This document shows, in pieces, positions 1-11,059 of a stretch of 64,000 bases of DNA (positions within the stretch are counted from its first letter, which is position 1; the number at the start of each line of letters is the position of its first letter). The DNA lies in contig NW_027192651.1 in the NCBI RefSeq assembly GCF_949987515.2, forward strand, positions 4,402,001-4,466,000, written 5' to 3'. The notes below the pieces were generated by a model. The model worked only from the letters and a program-made list of their open reading frames with translations. It did not search any database and was not told the origin of the DNA. This DNA comes from Delphinus delphis (lineage: Eukaryota; Chordata; Mammalia; Artiodactyla; Delphinidae). A program made the translations under genes and the position numbers.

Positions 1-68
1 GATTCTAACTGAAATAAGTCACACAGAAAAAGAAACATCATAAGATATCACTAATACACGGAATGTAA
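1..68 (+). pseudogene. Tail of an L1 ORF2 remnant cut by the window start
   Basis: The last coding part of L1 ORF2, ending in a TAA at 66-68 that corresponds to the ORF2 stop codon (GGA-ATG-TAA here; GGA-ATC-TAA in my recollection of L1 of even-toed ungulates). The rest of this copy lies before base 1. Confidence 0.7.
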
Positions 69-1050
69 ACTTGGCTACACAGGAACTGCATTCCAAAACA
101 GAACAGGGTCTCAAATTTAGAAAACCAACTTATGCTTGCTTAAGGGGAAAGGTGAGTTGGGGTGCTGCATAAAACCAGAGATTGAAATGAGCACAGATAA
201 AGTACCTTAAGCCAAATATGGAATAGACAAGAGCTACTCCTTTCTCAACGAAATGGACTCAACACCCCATATTAAACGCCTAAGAATGTACCTGACTAGT
301 AAGTATCTTAAAACCTATGGATTGCTATGTCTCTGAAAGAGAATCAAGCATGTGTACAGGGGCATAAACGCAGCAGTGATAGGATTGGAGAGGTTCGGTG
401 AGCAAATGAAGACCCTTTGAAGTCATATTGCATGGTACCCATTACACGGGTCTCAACTACCCAGGTTTTAGGTATTCTTCCTTCAGCTAAAACATGCATG
501 TGGAACCTAGAGTATGATCAACCATGTGATCGGGAGACGTGTTCAAATATGTCTCAGTTTTCGTACCCTGGTACTCGGGTGCAACATTCCAGACGCTTTA
601 CTAACACTCTCCCAACTTGGAGAGTCAGTCCCTTTAACCTCCTGTTTGGCCCAGTTTGCAATTTCTGCGGAAGATGAACAGGAATAGCGAGAACCAATGA
701 GAGGCTAGCTGGAGGTGTCTGGACGGGCAAATTTAACTCTCATTTCCCACCAGGAAGAGGAATTAACCAAAGGCTCAGCGTGCCGTGCTGGAACAAGATT
801 AGGGCCTGAAGCCATCCTGCGGTGTTGCGGCCAGCTCAAAAGAAAGCGAGTTGAAGAAAGGAGCTCAGGGGCACTGTAATTCACAAACCTGCAGAGTTAT
901 AAATGACAGCTATCGTCCAAAAATAGACTGAAGTAAGGCTGCCAAGAGGACTTGAAAGCGGGGCAGAATTGCAGGAAACCGATTTCAGGAGGTAGACTGG
1001 AATTGCATTGAAAGCATAGGAAAAGAGGCAGAACGTCCACAATGATGCAC

Positions 1051-1122
1051 TTGGCCAAAAAGGGCGTATGCGTTTTATCCTGAATATATTCAGGAAAAAA
1101 CGCATACGCCCTTTTTGGCCAA
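1051..1122. repeat. Palindrome with one mismatch (unit 1)
   Basis: T to A at 1077 breaks one pair near the hairpin tip; the partner base in the right arm is unchanged. Confidence 0.9.
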
Positions 1123-1580
1123 CCCAGCAAGCTTGCAATGGAAATCTGCACTACAATGAAGTCTCACTTCCCCCCGGTCAAAAGGGCCATCTGAAAAATG
1201 TGTAAAATCCAGAAAGACAGGACAGGCCATGGAGAACTGGGAGCCTTGTTATGCTGATGGGCGGGATGTAAATTGCCAACAGACACTCAGGAGAAGTGTA
1301 TGGTGTTTCCTGAAACATCTAAAAAACAAAGCAACAGAGCCTAGGGCACTTCCACTTATGGTCCTATAGTTTAGGGAAACTAAAATCAAAAAGACACAGC
1401 CACCCCAAAGTTTGGGACCCCTCTGTTTACAAGAACCTCGTTTACAGTACAAGTTCAACATCGCAGAAAGTGAAAAATGGATAAAGAAGTTGTGGTATTT
1501 ACTTACAAAGCAATATCACTCAGCAATGAAATCTGTGTCATCAGGCCCTTAGCAGCACAATGAGTGGATTCAGGTATGAT

Positions 1581-3160
1581 GATTCTAACTGAAATAAGTC
1601 ACACAGAAAAAGAAACATCATAAGATATCAGTAATACACGGAATGTAAACTTGGCTACACAGGAACTGAATTACAGAACAGAACAGGGTCTCAAATTTAG
1701 AAAACCAACTTATGCTTGCTTAAGGGTAAAGGTGAGTTGGGGTGCTGCATAAAACCAGAGATTGAAATGAGCACAGATAAAGTTCCTTAAGCCAAATATG
1801 GAATAGACAAGAGCTACTCCTTGCTCAATGAAATGGACTCAACACCCCATATTAAATGCCTAAGAATGTACCTGACTAGTAAGTATCTTAAAACCTATGG
1901 ATTGCTATGTCTCCAAAAGAGAATCAAGCATGTGTACAGGGGCATAAACGCAGCAGTGATAGGATTGGAGAGGTTCGGTGAGCAAATGAAGACCCTTTGA
2001 AGTCATATTGCATGGTACCCATTCCACGGGTTTCAACTACCCAGGTTTAAGGTATTCTTCCTTCAGCTAAAACATGCATGTGGAACCTAGAGTATGATCA
2101 ACCATGTGATCGGGAGACGTGTTCAAATATGTCTCAGTTTTCCTCCCCTGGTACTCGGGTGCAACATTCCAGATGCTTTACTTACACTCTCCCCACTTGG
2201 AGAGTCAGTCCCTTTAACCTCCTGTTTGGCCCAGTTTGCAATTTCTGCGGAAGATGAACAGGAATAGCGAGAACCAATGAGAGGCTAGCTGGAGGTGTCT
2301 GGACGGGCAAATTTAACTCTCATTTCCCACCAGGAAGAGGAATTAACCAAAGGCTCAGCATGCCGGGCCGGAACCAGATTAGGGCCTGAAGCCATCCTGC
2401 GGTGTTGCGGCCAGGTCACAAGAAAGCGAGTTGAAGAAAGGAGCTCAGGGGCACTGTAATTCACAAACCTGCAGAGTTATAAATGACAGCTATCGTCCAA
2501 AAATAGACTGAAGTAAGGCTGCCAAGAGGACTTGAAAGCGGGGCAGAATTGCAGGAAACAGATTTCAGGAGGTAGACTGGAATTGCATTGAAAGCATAGG
2601 AAAAGAGGCAGAACGTCCACAATGATGCACTTGGCCAAAAAGGGCGTATGCGTTTTTTCCTGAATATATTCAGGAAAAAACGCATACACCCTTTTTGGCC
2701 AACCAAGCAAGCTTGCAAAGGAAATCTGCACTACAATGAAGTCTCACTTCCCCCCGGTCAAAAGGGCCATCTGAAAAAAGTGTAAAATCCAGAAAGGCAG
2801 GACAGGCCATGGAGAACTGGGAGCCTTGTTATGCTGATGGGCGGGATGTAAATTGCCAACAGACACTCGGGAGAAGTGTATGGTGTTTCCTGAAACATCT
2901 AAAAAACAAAGCAACAGAACCTAGGGCACTTCCAGTTATGGTCCTATAGCTTAGGGAAATTAAAATCAAAAAAACACAGCCACCCCAAAGTTTGGAACGG
3001 CTCGGTTTACAAGAACCTCGTTTACAGTACAAGTTCAACATCGCAGAAAGTGAAAAATGGATAAAGAAGTTGTGGTATTTACTTACAAAGCAATATCACT
3101 CAGCAATGAAATCTGTGTCATCAGGCCCTTAGCAGCACAATGAGTGGATTCAGGTATGAT
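1581..3160. repeat. Satellite unit 2 (1580 bp, type B)
   Basis: Palindrome 2631-2702 has one mismatch, G to A at 2688, a CpG transition. The 3' part carries CCAGTTATGG, seven A's before CACAGCC and CTCGGTTTAC, all shared with units 4 and 7. It therefore looks like an extra copy of the second member of the three-unit repeat that follows. Confidence 0.9.
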
Positions 3161-4740
3161 GATTCTAACTGAAGTAAGTCACACAGAAAAAGAAACATCA
3201 TAAGATATCAGTAATACACGGAATGTAAACTTGGCTACACAGGAACTGAATTACAGAACAGAACAGGGTCTCAAATTTAGAAAACCAACTTATGCTTGCT
3301 TAAGGGGAAAGGTGAGTTGGGGTGCTGCATAAAACCAGAGATTGAAATGAGCACAGATAAAGTTCCTTAAGCCAAATATGGAATAGACAAGAGCTACTCC
3401 TTGCTCAATGAAATGGACTCAACACCGCATATTAAACGCCTAAGAATGTACCTGACTAGTAAGTATCTTAAAACCTATGGATTGCTATGTCTCCGAAAGA
3501 GAATCAAGCATGTGTACAGGGGCATAAACGCAGCAGTGATAGGATTGGAGAGGTTCGGTGAGCAAATGAAGACCCTTTGAAGTCATATTGCATGGTACCC
3601 ATTCCACGGGTTTCAACTACCCAGGTTTAAGGTATTCTTCCTTCAGCTAAAACATGCATGTGGAACCTAGAGTATGATCAACCATGTGATCGGGAGACGT
3701 GTTCAAATATGTCTCAGTTTTCCTCCCCTGGTACTCGGGTGCAACATTCCAGATGCTTTACTAACACTCTCTCCACTTGGAGAGTCATTCCCTTTAACCT
3801 CCTGTTTGGCCCAGTTTGCAATTTCTGCGGAAGATGAACAGGAATAGCGAGAACCAATGAGAGGCTAGCTGGAGGTGTCTGGACGGGCAAATTTAACTCT
3901 CATTTCCCACCAGGAAGAGGAATTAACCAAAGGCTCAGCATGCCGGGCCGGAACCAGATTAGGGCCTGAAGCCATCCTGCGGTGTTGCGGCCAGGTCACA
4001 AGAAAGCGAGTTGAAGAAAGGAGCTCAGGGGCACTGTAATTCACAAAGCTGCAGAGTTATAAATGACAGCTATCCTCCAAAAATAGACTGAAGTAAGGCT
4101 TCCAAGAGGACTTGAAAGCGGGGCAGAATTGCAGGAAACCGATTTCAGGAGGTAGACTGGAATTGCATTGAAAGCATAGGAAAAGAGGCAGAACGTCCAC
4201 AATGATGCACTTGGCCAAGAAGGGCGTATGCGTTTTTTCCTGAATATATTCAGGAAAAAACGCATACGCCCTTTTTGGCCAACCAAGCAAGCTTGCAAAG
4301 GAAATCTGCACTACAATGAAGTCTCACTTCCCCCGGGTCAAAAGGGCCATCTGAAAAAAGTGTAAAATCCAGAAAGGCAGGACAGGCCAGGGAGAACTGG
4401 GAGCCTTGTTATGCTGATGGGCGGGATGTAAATTGCCAACAACCACTCGGGAGAAGTGTATGGTGTTTCCTGAAACATCTAAAAAACAAAGCAACAGAAC
4501 CTAGGGCACTTCCACTTATGGTCCTATAGCTTACGGAAATTAAAATCAAAAAGACACAGCCACCCCAAAGTTTGGAACGGCTCTGTTTACAAGAACCTCG
4601 TTTACAGTACAAGTTCAACATCGCAGAAAGTGAAAAATGGATAAAGAAGTTGTGGTATTTACTTACAAAGCAATATCACTCAGCAATGAAATCTGTGTCA
4701 TCAGGCCCTTAGCAGCACAATGAGTGGATTCAGGTACGAT
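3161..4740. repeat. Satellite unit 3 (1580 bp, type B; first member of 3-unit repeat I)
   Basis: Near-twin of unit 6. Both carry A to G in the palindrome's left arm (here 4219 in 4211-4282), TATCCTCC instead of TATCGTCC, GGCCAGGGAG instead of GGCCATGGAG, and end in GGTACGATG. Confidence 0.9.
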
Positions 4741-5095
4741 GATTCTAACTGAAATAAGTCACACAGAAAAAGAAACATCATAAGATATCAGTAATACACG
4801 GAATGTAAACTTGGCTACACAGGAACTGAATTACAGAACAGAACAGGGTCTCAAATTTAGAAAACCAACTTATTCTTGCTTAAGGGTAAAGGTGAGTTGG
4901 GGTGCTGCATAAAACCAGAGATTGAAATGAGCACAGATAAAGTTCCTTAAGCCAAATATGGAATAGACAAGAGCTACTCCTTGCTCAACGAAATGGACTC
5001 AACACCCCATATTAAACGCCTAAGAATGTACCTGACTAGTAAGTATCTTAAAACCTATGGATTGCTATGTCTCCGAAAGAGAATCAAGCATGTGT

Positions 5096-5790
5096 ACAGG
5101 GGCATAAACGCAGCAGTGATAGGATTGGAGAGGTTCGGTGAGCAAATGAAGACCCTTTGAAGTCATATTGCATGGTACCCATTCCACGGGTTTCAACTAC
5201 CCAGGTTTAAGGTATTCTTCCTTCAGCTAAAACATGCATGTGGAACCTAGAGTATGATCAACCATGTGATCGGGAGACGTGTTCAAATATGTCTCAGTTT
5301 TCCTCCCCTGGTACTCGGGTGCAACATTCCAGATGCTTTACTTACACTCTCCCCACTTGGAGAGTCAGTCCCTTTAACCTCCTGTTTGGCCCAGTTTGCA
5401 ATTTCTGCGGAAGATGAACAGGAATAGCGAGAACCAATGAGAGGCTAGCTGGAGGTGTCTGGACGGGCAAATTTAACTCTCATTTCCCACCAGGAAGAGG
5501 AATTAACCAAAGGCTCAGCATGCCGGGCCGGAACCAGATTAGGGCCTGAAGCCATCCTGCGGTGTTGCGGCCAGGTCACAAGAAAGCGAGTTGAAGAAAG
5601 GAGCTCAGGGGCACTGTAATTCACAAACCTGCAGAGTTATAAATGACAGCTATCGTCCAAAAATAGACTGAAGTAAGGCTGCCAAGAGGACTTGAAAGCG
5701 GGGCAGAATTGCAGGAAACCGATTTCAGGAGGTAGACTGGAATTGCATTGAAAGCATAGGAAAAGAGGCAGAACGTCCACAATGATGCAC
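5096..5790. other. Unit segment of unknown origin (reference copy, unit 4)
   Basis: About 695 bp between the L1 3'-UTR-like part and the palindrome that I cannot assign. It has more CpG than the L1-derived part (GGTTCGGTG, GAGACGTG, ACTCGGG, CTGCGGTGTTGCGG). It carries most of the A/B markers and has no long open frame shared by all units. It could be a highly diverged part of L1 (for example 5' region), another element, or ancestral unique DNA. Confidence 0.6.
5347..5364. repeat. Short stem-loop (reference copy, unit 4)
   Basis: CTCTCC and GGAGAG form a 6-bp stem around a 6-base loop. It is kept in most units, with loop changes (CCACTT, CAACTT, CGACTT). A short match like this may be chance. 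Confidence 0.4.
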
Positions 5791-5862
5791 TTGGCCAAAA
5801 AGGGCGTATGCGTTTTTTCCTGAATATATTCAGGAAAAAACGCATACGCCCTTTTTGGCCAA
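5791..5862. repeat. 72-bp perfect palindrome (reference copy, unit 4)
   Basis: Two 36-base arms meet without spacer at GAATATATTC. Each arm contains TTGGCCAAAAAGGGCGTATG followed by CGTTTTTTCCTGAATA. It could extrude as a cruciform in DNA or fold to a hairpin in RNA. A 10-bp palindrome GCAAGCTTGC (5867-5876) lies 4 bp downstream, and the L1 ORF2 homology starts at about 5882. All 40 complete units carry it; by eye 29 are exact and 11 have one mismatch. Confidence 0.95.
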
Positions 5863-5881
5863 CCAAGCAAGCTTGCAAAGG

Positions 5882-6388
5882 AAATCTGCACTACAATGAA
5901 GTCTCACTTCCCCCCGGTCAAAAGGGCCATCTGAAAAAAGTGTAAAATCCAGAAAGGCAGGACAGGCCATGGAGAACTGGGAGCCTTGTTATGCTGATGG
6001 GCGGGATGTAAATTGCCAACAGACACTCGGGAGAAGTGTATGGTGTTTCCTGAAACATCTAAAAAACAAAGCAACAGAACCTAGGGCACTTCCAGTTATG
6101 GTCCTATAGCTTAGGGAAATTAAAATCAAAAAAACACAGCCACCCCAAAGTTTGGAACGGCTCGGTTTACAAGAACCTCGTTTACAGTACAAGTTCAACA
6201 TCGCAGAAAGTGAAAAATGGATAAAGAAGTTGTGGTATTTACTTACAAAGCAATATCACTCAGCAATGAAATCTGTGTCATCAGGCCCTTAGCAGCACAA
6301 TGAGTGGATTCAGGTATGATGATTCTAACTGAAGTAAGTCACACAGAAAAAGAAACATCATAAGATATCAGTAATACACGGAATGTAA
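5882..6388 (+). pseudogene. L1 ORF2 C-terminal remnant (reference copy, units 4-5)
   Basis: Decayed coding sequence for the extreme C-terminus of the LINE-1 reverse transcriptase/endonuclease protein. Three frames together follow it. First comes TTM..HF.PVK.AI, then a GHGELGALLC-stop-W..CKL stretch matching the cysteine-rich C-terminal region. Next is QQPL.RSVW.FLK.LK, then .WIKKLWY..T.QYHSA.K, and a TAA at 6386-6388 at the position of the ORF2 stop. Several in-frame stops and frameshifts show it is dead. An equivalent copy lies at the same offset in every unit (from unit position ~1142 to ~68 of the next). The alignment is to L1 proteins from memory. Confidence 0.85.
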
Positions 6389-7899
6389 ACTTGGCTACAC
6401 AGGAACTGAATTACAGAACAGAACAGGGTCTCAAATTTAGAAAACCAACTTATGCTTGCTTAAGGGTAAAGGTGAGTTGGGGTGCTGCATAAAACCAGAG
6501 ACTGAAATGAGCACAGATAAAGTTCCTTAAGTCAAATATGGAATAGAAAAGAGCTACTCCTTGCTCAACGAAATGGACTCAACACCGCATATTAAACGCC
6601 TAAGAATGTACCTGACTAGTAAGTATCTTAAAACCTATGGATTGCTATGTCTCCGAAAGAGAATCAAGCATGTGTACAGGGGCATAAACGCAGCAGTGAT
6701 AGGATTGGAGAGGTTCAGTGAGCAAATGAATACCCTTTGAAGTCATATTGCATGGTACCCATTCCACGGGTCTTAACTCTCCAGGTTTAAGGTATTCTTC
6801 CTTCAGCTAAAACATGCATGTGGAACCCAAGTATAATCAACCATGTGAACGGGAGACGTGTTCAAATATGTCTCAGTTGTCCTCCCCTGGTACTCGGGTG
6901 CAACATTCCAGACGCTTTACTTACACTCTCCCAACTTGGAGAGTCAGTCCCTTTAACCTCCTGTTTGGCCCAGTTTGCAATTTCTGCGGAAGATGAACAG
7001 GAATAGCGAGAACCAATGAGAGGCTAGCTGGAGGTGTCTGGACGGGCAAATTTAACTCTCATTTCCCACCAGGAAGAGGAATTAACCAAAGGCTCAGCAT
7101 GCCAGGCCGGAACCAGATTAGGGCCTGAAGCCATCCTGCGGTGTTGCGGCCAGGTCACAAGAAAGCGAGTTGAAGAAAGGAGCTCAGGGGCACTGTAATT
7201 CCCAAACCTGCAGAGTTATAAATGACAGCTATCGTCCAAAAATAGACTGAAGTAAGGCTGCCAAGAGGACTTGAAAGCGGGGCAGAATTGCAGGAAACCG
7301 ATTTCAGGAGGTAGACTGGAATTGCATTGAAAGCATAGGAAAAGAGGCAGAACGTCCACAATGATGCACTTGGCCAAAAAGGGCGTATGCGTTTTTTCCT
7401 GAATATATTCAGGAAAAAACGCATACGCCCTTTTTGGCCAACCAAGCAAGCTTGCAAAGGAAATCTGCACTACAATGAAGTCTCACTTCCCCCCGGTCAA
7501 AAGGGCCATCTGAAAAAAGTGTAAAATCCAGAAAGGCAGGACAGGTCATGGAGAACTGGGAGCCTTGTTATGCTGATGGGCGGGATGTAAATTGCCTACA
7601 ACCATTCGGGAGAAGTGTATGGTGTTTCCTGAAACATCTAAAAAACAAAGCAACAGAACCTAGGGCACTTCCACTTATGGTCCTATAGCTTAGGGAAATT
7701 AAAATCAAAAAGACACAGCCACCTCAAAGTTTGGAACGGCTCTGTTTACAAGAACCTCGTTTACAGTACAAGTTCAACATCGCAGAAAGTGAAAAATGGA
7801 TAAAGAAGTTGTGGTATTTACTTACAAAGCAATATCACTCAGCAATGAAATCTGTGTCATCAGGCCCTTAGCAGCACAATGAGTGGATTCAGGTATGAT
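6321..7899. repeat. Satellite unit 5 (1579 bp, type A; third member of repeat I)
   Basis: First type-A unit, with the 1-bp-shorter CCCAAG. Near-twin of unit 8: both have AAGTATAATC, AATGAATACCC, GAATAGAAAAG and AATTCCCAAACC. Palindrome 7370-7441 is exact. Confidence 0.9.
6389..6675 (+). mobile_element. L1 3'-UTR-like segment (reference copy, unit 5)
   Basis: Directly follows the ORF2 stop equivalent. It shows patchy collinear similarity to the 3' UTR of L1 in even-toed ungulates and whales: CAAATTTAGAAAACCAACTTATG..., a GGTAAAGGTGAG tract, the CTACTCCTTGCTCAACG... block and ATCTTAAAACCTATGG. Similarity fades near GCATGTGTAC. No poly-A tail or target-site duplication is visible, so the original insertion end is not preserved. 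Confidence 0.65.
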
Positions 7900-9479
7900 G
7901 ATTCTAACTGAAGTAAGTCACACAGAAAAAGAAACATCATAAGATATCAGTAATACACGGAATGTAAACTTGGCTACACAGGAACTGAATTACAGAACAG
8001 AACAGGGTCTCAAATTTAGAAAACCAACTTATGCTTGCTTAAGGGGAAAGGTGAGTTGGGGTGCTGCATAAAACCAGAGATTGAAATGAGCACAGATAAA
8101 GTTCCTTAAGCCAAATATGGAATAGACAAGAGCTACTCCTTGCTCAACGAAATGGACTCAACACCCCATATTAAACGCCTAAGAATGTACCTGACTAGTA
8201 AGTATCTTAAAACCTATGGATTGCTATGTCTCCGAAAGAGAATCAAGCATGTGTACAGGGGCATAAACGCAGCAGTGATAGGATTGGAGAGGTTCGGTGA
8301 GCAAATGAAGACCCTTTGAAGTCATATTGCATGGTACCCATTCCACGGGTTTCAACTACCCAGGTTTAAGGTATTCTTCCTTCAGCTAAAACATGCATGT
8401 GGAACCTAGAGTATGATCAACCATGTGATCGGGAGACGTGTTCAAATATGTCTCAGTTTTCCTCCCCTGGTACTCGGGTGCAACATTCCAGATGCTTTAC
8501 TAACACTCTCTCCACTTGGAGAGTCATTCCCTTTAACCTCCTGTTTGGCCCAGTTTGCAATTTCTGCGGAAGATGAACAGGAATAGCGAGAACCAATGAG
8601 AGGCTAGCTGGAGGTGTCTGGACGGGCAAATTTAACTCTCATTTCCCACCAGGAAGAGGAATTAACCAAAGGCTCAGCATGCCGGGCCGGAACCAGATTA
8701 GGGCCTGAAGCCATCCTGCGGTGTTGCGGCCAGGTCACAAGAAAGCGAGTTGAAGAAAGGAGCTCAGGGGCACTGTAATTCACAAAGCTGCAGAGTTATA
8801 AATGACAGCTATCCTCCAAAAATAGACTGAAGTAAGGCTTCCAAGAGGACTTGAAAGCGGGGCAGAATTGCAGGAAACCGATTTCAGGAGGTAGACTGGA
8901 ATTGCATTGAAAGCATAGGAAAAGAGGCAGAACGTCCACAATGATGCACTTGGCCAAGAAGGGCGTATGCGTTTTTTCCTGAATATATTCAGGAAAAAAC
9001 GCATACGCCCTTTTTGGCCAACCAAGCAAGCTTGCAAAGGAAATCTGCACTACAATGAAGTCTCACTTCCCCCGGGTCAAAAGGGCCATCTGAAAAAAGT
9101 GTAAAATCCAGAAAGGCAGGACAGGCCAGGGAGAACTGGGAGCCTTGTTATGCTGATGGGCGGGATGTAAATTGCCAACAACCACTCGGGAGAAGTGTAT
9201 GGTGTTTCCTGAAACATCTAAAAAACAAAGCAACAGAACCTAGGGCACTTCCACTTATGGTCCTATAGCTTACGGAAATTAAAATCAAAAAGACACAGCC
9301 ACCCCAAAGTTTGGAACGGCTCTGTTTACAAGAACCTCGTTTACAGTACAAGTTCAACATCGCAGAAAGTGAAAAATGGATAAAGAAGTTGTGGTATTTA
9401 CTTACAAAGCAATATCACTCAGCAATGAAATCTGTGTCATCAGGCCCTTAGCAGCACAATGAGTGGATTCAGGTACGAT
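7900..9479. repeat. Satellite unit 6 (1580 bp, type B; repeat I copy 2, member 1)
   Basis: Twin of unit 3, including the palindrome mismatch (8958 within 8950-9021), TATCCTCC, GGCCAGGGAG and the GGTACGATG end. It differs at scattered sites such as CCCCATATT for CCGCATATT. Confidence 0.9.
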
Positions 9480-11059
9480 GATTCTAACTGAAATAAGTCA
9501 CACAGAAAAAGAAACATCATAAGATATCAGTAATACACGGAATGTAAACTTGGCTACACAGGAACTGAATTACAGAACAGAACAGGGTCTCAAATTTAGA
9601 AAACCAACTTATTCTTGCTTAAGGGTAAAGGTGAGTTGGGGTGCTGCATAAAACCAGAGATTGAAATGAGCACAGATAAAGTTCCTTAAGCCAAATATGG
9701 AATAGAGAAGAGCTACTCCTTGCTCAACGAAATGGACTCAACACCCCATATTAAACGCCTAAGAATGTACCTGACTAGTAAGTATCTTAAAACCTATGGA
9801 TTGCTATGTCTCCGAAAGAGAATCAAGCATGTGTACAGGGGCATAAACGCAGCAGTGATAGGATTGGAGAGGTTCGGTGAGCAAATGAAGACCCTTTGAA
9901 GTCATATTGCATGGTACCCATTCCACGGGTTTCAACTACCCAGGTTTAAGGTATTCTTCCTTCAGCTAAAACATGCATGTGGAACCTAGAGTATGATCAA
10001 CCATGTGATCGGGAGACGTGTTCAAATATGTCTCAGTTTTCCTCCCCTGGTACTCGGGTGCAACATTCCAGATGCTTTACTTACACTCTCCCCACTTGGA
10101 GAGTCAGTCCCTTTAACCTCCTGTTTGGCCCAGTTTGCAATTTCTGCGGAAGATGAACAGGAATAGCGAGAACCAATGAGAGGCTAGCTGGAGGTGTCTG
10201 GACGGGCAAATTTAACTCTCATTTCCCACCAGGAAGAGGAATTAACCAAAGGCTCAGCATGCCGGGCCGGAACCAGATTAGGGCCTGAAGCCATCCTGCG
10301 GTGTTGCGGCCAGGTCACAAGAATGCGAGTTGAAGAAAGGAGCTCAGGGGCACTGTAATTCACAAACCTGCAGAGTTATAAATGACAGCTATCGTCCAAA
10401 AATAGACTGAAGTAAGGCTGCCAAGAGGACTTGAAAGCGGGGCAGAATTGCAGGAAACCGATTTCAGGAGGTAGACTGGAATTGCATTGAAAGCATAGGA
10501 AAAGAGGCAGAACGTCCACAATGATGCACTTGGCCAAAAAGGGCGTATGCGTTTTTTCCTGAATATATTCAGGAAAAAACGCATACGCCCTTTTTGGCCA
10601 ACCAAGCAAGCTTGCAAAGGAAATCTGCACTACAATGAAGTCTCACTTCCCCCCGGTCAAAAGGGCCATCTGAAAAAAGTGTAAAATCCAGAAAGGCAGG
10701 ACAGGCCATGGAGAACTGGGAGCCTTGTTATGCTGATGGGCGGGATGTAAATTGCCAACAGACACTCGGGAGAAGTGTATGGTGTTTCCTGAAACATCTA
10801 AAAAACAAAGCAACAGAACCTAGGGCACTTCCAGTTATGGTCCTATAGCTTAGGGAAATTAAAATCAAAAAAACACAGCCACCCCAAAGTTTGGAACGGC
10901 TCGGTTTAAAAGAACCTCGTTTACAGTACAAGTTCAACATCGCAGAAAGTGAAAAATGGATAAAGAAGTTGTGGTATTTACTTACAAAGCAATATCACTC
11001 AGCAATGAAATCTGTGTCATCAGGCCCTTAGCAGCACAATGAGTGGATTCAGGTATGAT
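9480..11059. repeat. Satellite unit 7 (1580 bp, type B; repeat I copy 2, member 2)
   Basis: Twin of unit 4. Private changes include GAATGCGAG near 10322 and CGGTTTAAAAG near 10905. Palindrome 10530-10601 is exact. Confidence 0.9.

Larger units (their letters stand above)
1..1580. repeat. Satellite unit 1 (1580 bp, B with A-like patches)
   Basis: It has CCTAGAG and GTGATCGG (type B), but the CATTACACGGGTCTCAAC before them is A-like. Palindrome 1051-1122 has one mismatch, T to A at 1077. GCATTCCAAAAC is shared only with unit 25, TTTTCGTACC with unit 24, and CAGCTCAAAAG with units 20 and 27, so it is closer to units 24-27 than to its neighbours. ORF2-derived sequence begins near 1142. Confidence 0.9.
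4741..6320. repeat. Satellite unit 4 (1580 bp, type B; second member of repeat I)
   Basis: Near-twin of unit 7 (CCAGTTATGG, CTCGGTTTAC, TTATTCTTGC). Palindrome 5791-5862 is exact over 72 bp. I use this unit as the reference for internal layout. Confidence 0.9.
3161..7899. repeat. Three-unit higher-order repeat I, copy 1 (units 3-4-5)
   Basis: 4739 bp with member order B-B-A. Each member shares private variants with the unit exactly three places on. Confidence 0.85.

Noticed and set aside
5115..5160. Pol III B-box-like GAGGTTCGGTGAGC
   Set aside because: Only a partial match to GGTTCGANNCC, with no A box at suitable spacing and no cloverleaf; not tRNA- or SINE-like.
5304..5320. Possible CENP-B box around GGTACTCGGG
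   Set aside because: Only the A-N-N-CGGG half fits; the required TTCG half is absent, also in units 1, 24 and 34 where the sequence changes nearby. I found no canonical 17-bp box in the unit on either strand.
5636..5646. TATA-like GTTATAAATG upstream of a possible transcript
   Set aside because: A single AT-rich match in each unit with no supporting promoter elements or gene downstream.
5791..5862. Palindrome as a transcription terminator or microRNA hairpin
   Set aside because: There is no loop or spacer, no associated gene, and the context is eukaryotic satellite; structure alone does not support either call.
5621..5891. Minus-strand open frames of 84-85 codons in nearly every unit, rich in hydrophobic residues
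   Set aside because: They overlap each other in different frames, run through the palindrome, have no family I recognise, and recur only because the DNA recurs. Lengths change with single-base variants (81, 91, 100 and 106 codons).
5989..6201. Minus-strand 70-codon open frame in most units
   Set aside because: It is the antisense of the dead L1 ORF2 segment. Conservation follows from homogenisation; there is no sign of codon-level constraint.
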